DNA of 64,000 nt from Variovorax sp. ZS18.2.2 (GTDB taxonomy: Bacteria; Pseudomonadota; Gammaproteobacteria; Burkholderiales; Burkholderiaceae_C), in NCBI RefSeq assembly GCF_024701975.1, contig NZ_JANLNM010000005.1, forward strand, positions 427,841 through 491,840. The letters are read 5' to 3'. Positions 61,210-64,000 of the stretch are shown piece by piece (positions within the stretch are counted from its first letter, which is position 1; each line of letters opens with the position of its first letter). The notes beneath the pieces were generated by a model. It did no database searches. It saw only the letters and a list, made by a program, of their open reading frames with translations, and was not told the origin of the DNA. Both the position numbers and the translations under genes were made by a program.

Positions 61210-64000
61210 TGCTTTTTGGGCTCCACGCGCCATTTGAAATTTCCCCCTTGCACAAGCGACTCCTTGGACACCGCGGTTTTCGACTGCAAGACAACCGTGT
61301 CGGTGGTCGTGACGGTCTCGCCTTCGGCCACCGCGCCAAAGACCAGCGATTGCTTCGTGATCTTCACGTCGGGCATGTTGCTGACGGCCAGATAAGCAGT
61401 CACCCCTTTCAACGACTCCCCCGTGTTGGTCAGCTCGGCGCGGAGCGTGTATTCCCACGCTTTCTGATCGGTCTCGCGTTCGCTCACCAACGTCCATCCG
61501 CAGATATGCAGCTTGTCGTTGTCGGTCGTGGGAGGCAGATTGCTGTCGTCCGCGTTGAGCACGCTCATGTCCGGGCTGACGACCGACTTGGCACCGACAA
61601 TCCCGTTGTAGTTCGGATCGGTGGATTTCGTCTTGCCCACCAGCAACTCATACCGGGTTCCGCCATCGGGAATGCAGTTGTTGCGCCCTGTCAGCGTTGC
61701 GCGTTGGTACTTGTAGTAGTTCTCCGGCGTGAAAACCAGGCTGCCGGGCGATACCAAGGCGCTTCGGCTGCTCGTCGACAACGGAACGACCACCTCCGCG
61801 GTCGGCTTGCTCGCCAATGTGAAATCGACCACCGCACTGGTTCCGCTTTCGGAAGTGGCGATCCCGCGCACCGGACGCAGGGGCGTAACCATCCCGTTTT
61901 CGGTTGTCACGTATCCGTCGGGAACACCGCCCTGTACAGCGTAAACGCCACCGGTCGGTTGGGCCTCCGAAATCACCACCGCTCCGGGCGCATAAGCTTT
62001 GCCGATCCCTTTGCCGTCATAGATCACCGCATAGAAATAGTAGGTCCCCGCCGCCAAGGAGCCCACGTTCACGACGTACTCGCCGGTCGTCGTGCCGGCC
62101 GGCGCATGAATGCCATCGAGGATCAGGTTGCCGTTGAAGTCGGCCTTGCTGGTGCCGTAGTAGAGCGCCACGGTATGTTCCATGTTCGGGTTCGTGCCTT
62201 CCCACCGAATCGTCACGCTGCTCTTTACCTGGCCGTTGCTGTTCTGGATGTCGGGCGGCATCGTCGTCGCCGGCGCAGTGACGGCAATGCTCGGGTTCTG
62301 GTATGGGGAGGTGCTCACATAGAGATGCACCTGCTCGCTCCACGCACTGGAGGCACCCTGTGCGTCGATCGCACGGACCTGCCAGACATAGTCCCTCTTG
62401 TCGATCAGCTCGATCGGCACGATCGAAGCGGTCGTGGACGACGTCGCCGTCCAGGTCTGGTTCGTTGTCGGCGTGCCCGGCTTTACCGGTCGGAAGGGGT
62501 AACCGAAGTTGAAGTACTGCCCGTAGAACTCATAGTGCACGGCATCCCCCTCGGGATCGACCGCGGGGTTGACCTCAAGACTCGGCTGCGTCGAGCCGAC
62601 CCACGCACCGTTGCCCGGGTTCTTCACCGTAGGCGTGGGCGGCGGATCATTGGCTGCGTTCATCAAGAAGTCGCCCACCACCCAGTCCGATTCGGTTTTT
62701 CCGTCCTGCGCCTTCGCACGCCACCAGTAGCGCTTGTTTTCCACCAACATCGCGGTGGTCCAGCTCGCGCCGCCCGCGCTGTTCGCCTTGATCTTTCCGG
62801 AGGCCTGCTTGGCCGACGAATTGAAGGTGTTGACCGTGTCGATCTCGAACACGTAGGTGATCGGGTCTTTCTCCGGATCGGTGCTGCCGCTCACCGTCAG
62901 CGCCGTGTTGGAGCTTGCGCTCTGGCCGCCGACGGCAGGCGAAACGATGGTGGGCACCGAAGGGGCCCGATTGCCGACGACGACCGTGAACTGACGGGCC
63001 GGTGTGGGGGTCTGGGCGCCGATTGCGTCCTTGGCAACGACGCGCCAGTAATAACGGCTGCCGTTCGTCAGCGGCTTCGACACGGTCCAGCTCGTGGAGC
63101 CGCCCGGCGTTTCCGTCAGGTTTTCCACCTGCACCACGATGTCGGCCAACGCGGCGTCCTTGTAGATGGCAACGCTGTAGGTGATCGCATCGCCGTCTTT
63201 GTCGAGGCTGTTGGCCCAACTGAGGGTTGGCGTGAGCGTGATCACCTCCGAGCCTGCAGCGGGAGTCGCCAGATTGAAGTTGTTCGGCGGATCGTTGACC
63301 GTGTTGACGAAGAAGCGGCCGTTCACCCACGGGCTGTAGATCGTCTTGCCGTCGAAGGCGCGGGCGCGCCACCAGTACTTGGTGTTGTCGCCGAGGTCGA
63401 CCGGCACCTGCCAGCCGGTGGGTTGCACCACAGTGCCCGCGCCGTTGCCCGGCGCGGATGGCGCCTTGTCGACCACGGCCGAAGCGATCTTTTGCGTCAT
63501 CGCCTCGTCGGCATACACCTCGAACTGCAGCTTGGTCGTCGGGTCCCTCGCATCGGCCGAGGTCATGACCTTCAACAGCGGCCGCAGGCCGGTGACGGAG
63601 GCGCCCGAGAGCGGGCTGTCGATCGTCGGCGTGCCCGGCCCTGGCGGCGGTTCGTCGCTCTCCACCCTGATGCTCGCCGCGCGGCTGGCGCTCAGCGTGC
63701 CGTCTGTGGCCGTGTAGTTGATGAGATAGTTGCCCACCGAACCCGTGCCCGGCGTCCAGCTGAACGAGGCGCGCGCCACCGTCGGACTCTTTGGATCGGC
63801 CGGCTGCGCCGTGAAGCTCGCACCCGTGGGCAGGGGGGCCGCCACCAGCGTGACCGGCGTGCCCTGCGGACTAGACGCTTCCACCAGGAACGACACCTGC
63901 TGGCCGACCTTGGTCACGCGATCTGGGATGAACTGGATCACCGGCGGCAGCACCGCCGCCGGAGGGGCCTGGAAGTCGCTCTCGTAGACGCCTGTGGTGT
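61206..64000 (-). CDS. Large multi-repeat extracellular protein (5' end outside window)
   Basis: At least 930 residues, open through the window edge. It consists of consecutive fibronectin type III/Ig-like modules: recurring phrases are LTPTLSWANSLDKDGDAITY, TKYWWRARAFDGKTIYSPWV, SRYYWRVVAKDAIGAQTPTP and KRYWWRAKAQDGKTESDWVV, spaced about 100-110 residues apart. A Calx-beta-like tail (VDFTLASKPTAEVVVPLS) ends it. Such proteins are usually secreted or surface-bound adhesins. Its position at the head of the gsp operon, stop overlapping the gspG start, suggests it is the secreted substrate, which is an inference. No signal peptide can be assessed. Confidence 0.85.
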   Translation of the reverse strand, partial: TTGVYESDFQAPPAAVLPPVIQFIPDRVTKVGQQVSFLVEASSPQGTPVTLVAAPLPTGASFTAQPADPKSPTVARASFSWTPGTGSVGNYLINYTATDGTLSASRAASIRVESDEPPPGPGTPTIDSPLSGASVTGLRPLLKVMTSADARDPTTKLQFEVYADEAMTQKIASAVVDKAPSAPGNGAGTVVQPTGWQVPVDLGDNTKYWWRARAFDGKTIYSPWVNGRFFVNTVNDPPNNFNLATPAAGSEVITLTPTLSWANSLDKDGDAITYSVAIYKDAALADIVVQVENLTETPGGSTSWTVSKPLTNGSRYYWRVVAKDAIGAQTPTPARQFTVVVGNRAPSVPTIVSPAVGGQSASSNTALTVSGSTDPEKDPITYVFEIDTVNTFNSSAKQASGKIKANSAGGASWTTAMLVENKRYWWRAKAQDGKTESDWVVGDFLMNAANDPPPTPTVKNPGNGAWVGSTQPSLEVNPAVDPEGDAVHYEFYGQYFNFGYPFRPVKPGTPTTNQTWTATSSTTASIVPIELIDKRDYVWQVRAIDAQGASSAWSEQVHLYVSTSPYQNPSIAVTAPATTMPPDIQNSNGQVKSSVTIRWEGTNPNMEHTVALYYGTSKADFNGNLILDGIHAPAGTTTGEYVVNVGSLAAGTYYFYAVIYDGKGIGKAYAPGAVVISEAQPTGGVYAVQGGVPDGYVTTENGMVTPLRPVRGIATSESGTSAVVDFTLASKPTAEVVVPLSTSSRSALVSPGSLVFTPENYYKYQRATLTGRNNCIPDGGTRYELLVGKTKSTDPNYNGIVGAKSVVSPDMSVLNADDSNLPPTTDNDKLHICGWTLVSERETDQKAWEYTLRAELTNTGESLKGVTAYLAVSNMPDVKITKQSLVFGAVAEGETVTTTDTVVLQSKTAVSKESLVQGGNFKWRVEPKKQ

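Overview
The window looks like a chromosomal segment of a high-GC beta-proteobacterium of the Comamonadaceae, most likely Variovorax or a close relative. The evidence is the overall base composition, the gene order dapB / bamE / fur / hprK / ptsN / hpf, and protein sequences typical of Burkholderiales. I ran no database search, so the genus is an inference. I see no rRNA, tRNA, CRISPR array, insertion sequence or phage gene. Most of the window is dense, minus-strand operons whose genes overlap by 1-13 bp.

Region 1 (1-12 kb) is housekeeping: the end of glycogen phosphorylase, an inverted G/C-rich repeat pair, exbD-exbB-dapB, bamE divergent from fur, hprK-ptsN-hpf with a clear terminator, a UvrD-type helicase, corA and mtnN. 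Region 2 (10.4-21 kb) holds a dipeptide/oligopeptide ABC transporter in the order dppB-C-D-F-A-mtnN, a long-chain acyl-CoA ligase, and the proton-translocating transhydrogenase operon pntAa-pntAb-pntB. Region 3 (21-25.3 kb) holds an orphan OmpR-type response regulator, a DUF4019 protein, nudJ, mnmA and a luciferase-like oxidoreductase.

Region 4 (25.3-40.5 kb) is the most interesting part. It is a minus-strand run encoding, in transcription order, a vWA/MIDAS protein, a SWIM zinc-finger protein, a 1275-residue DUF4132 (MolR/YehI-like) protein, a small DUF6891-like protein, a VanW-glycosyltransferase fusion, a MoxR-type AAA+ ATPase, a DUF5682 protein and a membrane-anchored zinc-ribbon protein. 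Five of these correspond in kind to the poorly understood E. coli yehI-yehL-yehM-yehP-yehQ set. The VanW-glycosyltransferase, the DUF6891-like protein and the zinc-ribbon membrane protein look like additions, tightly coupled to the core genes by start/stop overlaps. I infer a MoxR/vWA chaperone-like or conflict-type system with a possible cell-envelope output.

Region 5 (40.7-48.8 kb) holds a small exported repeat protein, a DUF6314 protein, the biotin ECF transporter bioM-bioN-bioY, a PEP-mutase/isocitrate-lyase family enzyme, a PaiB-like FMN protein, a YebC-family regulator, a GFA-type zinc protein and an orphan 7TM histidine kinase.

Region 6 (48.9-64 kb) is one long type II secretion / type IV pilus-like operon. 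It starts with a very large multi-repeat extracellular protein cut by the window edge, then gspG, gspF, gspE, inner-membrane GspL/PilM-, GspM/PilO- and GspC/PilP-like proteins, and a lipoprotein secretin with a C-terminal cohesin-like domain. Three more pseudopilins follow, with a low-GC membrane-protein gene wedged between them, and then a cysteine-less rhodanese-like protein and a transglutaminase-like protein.
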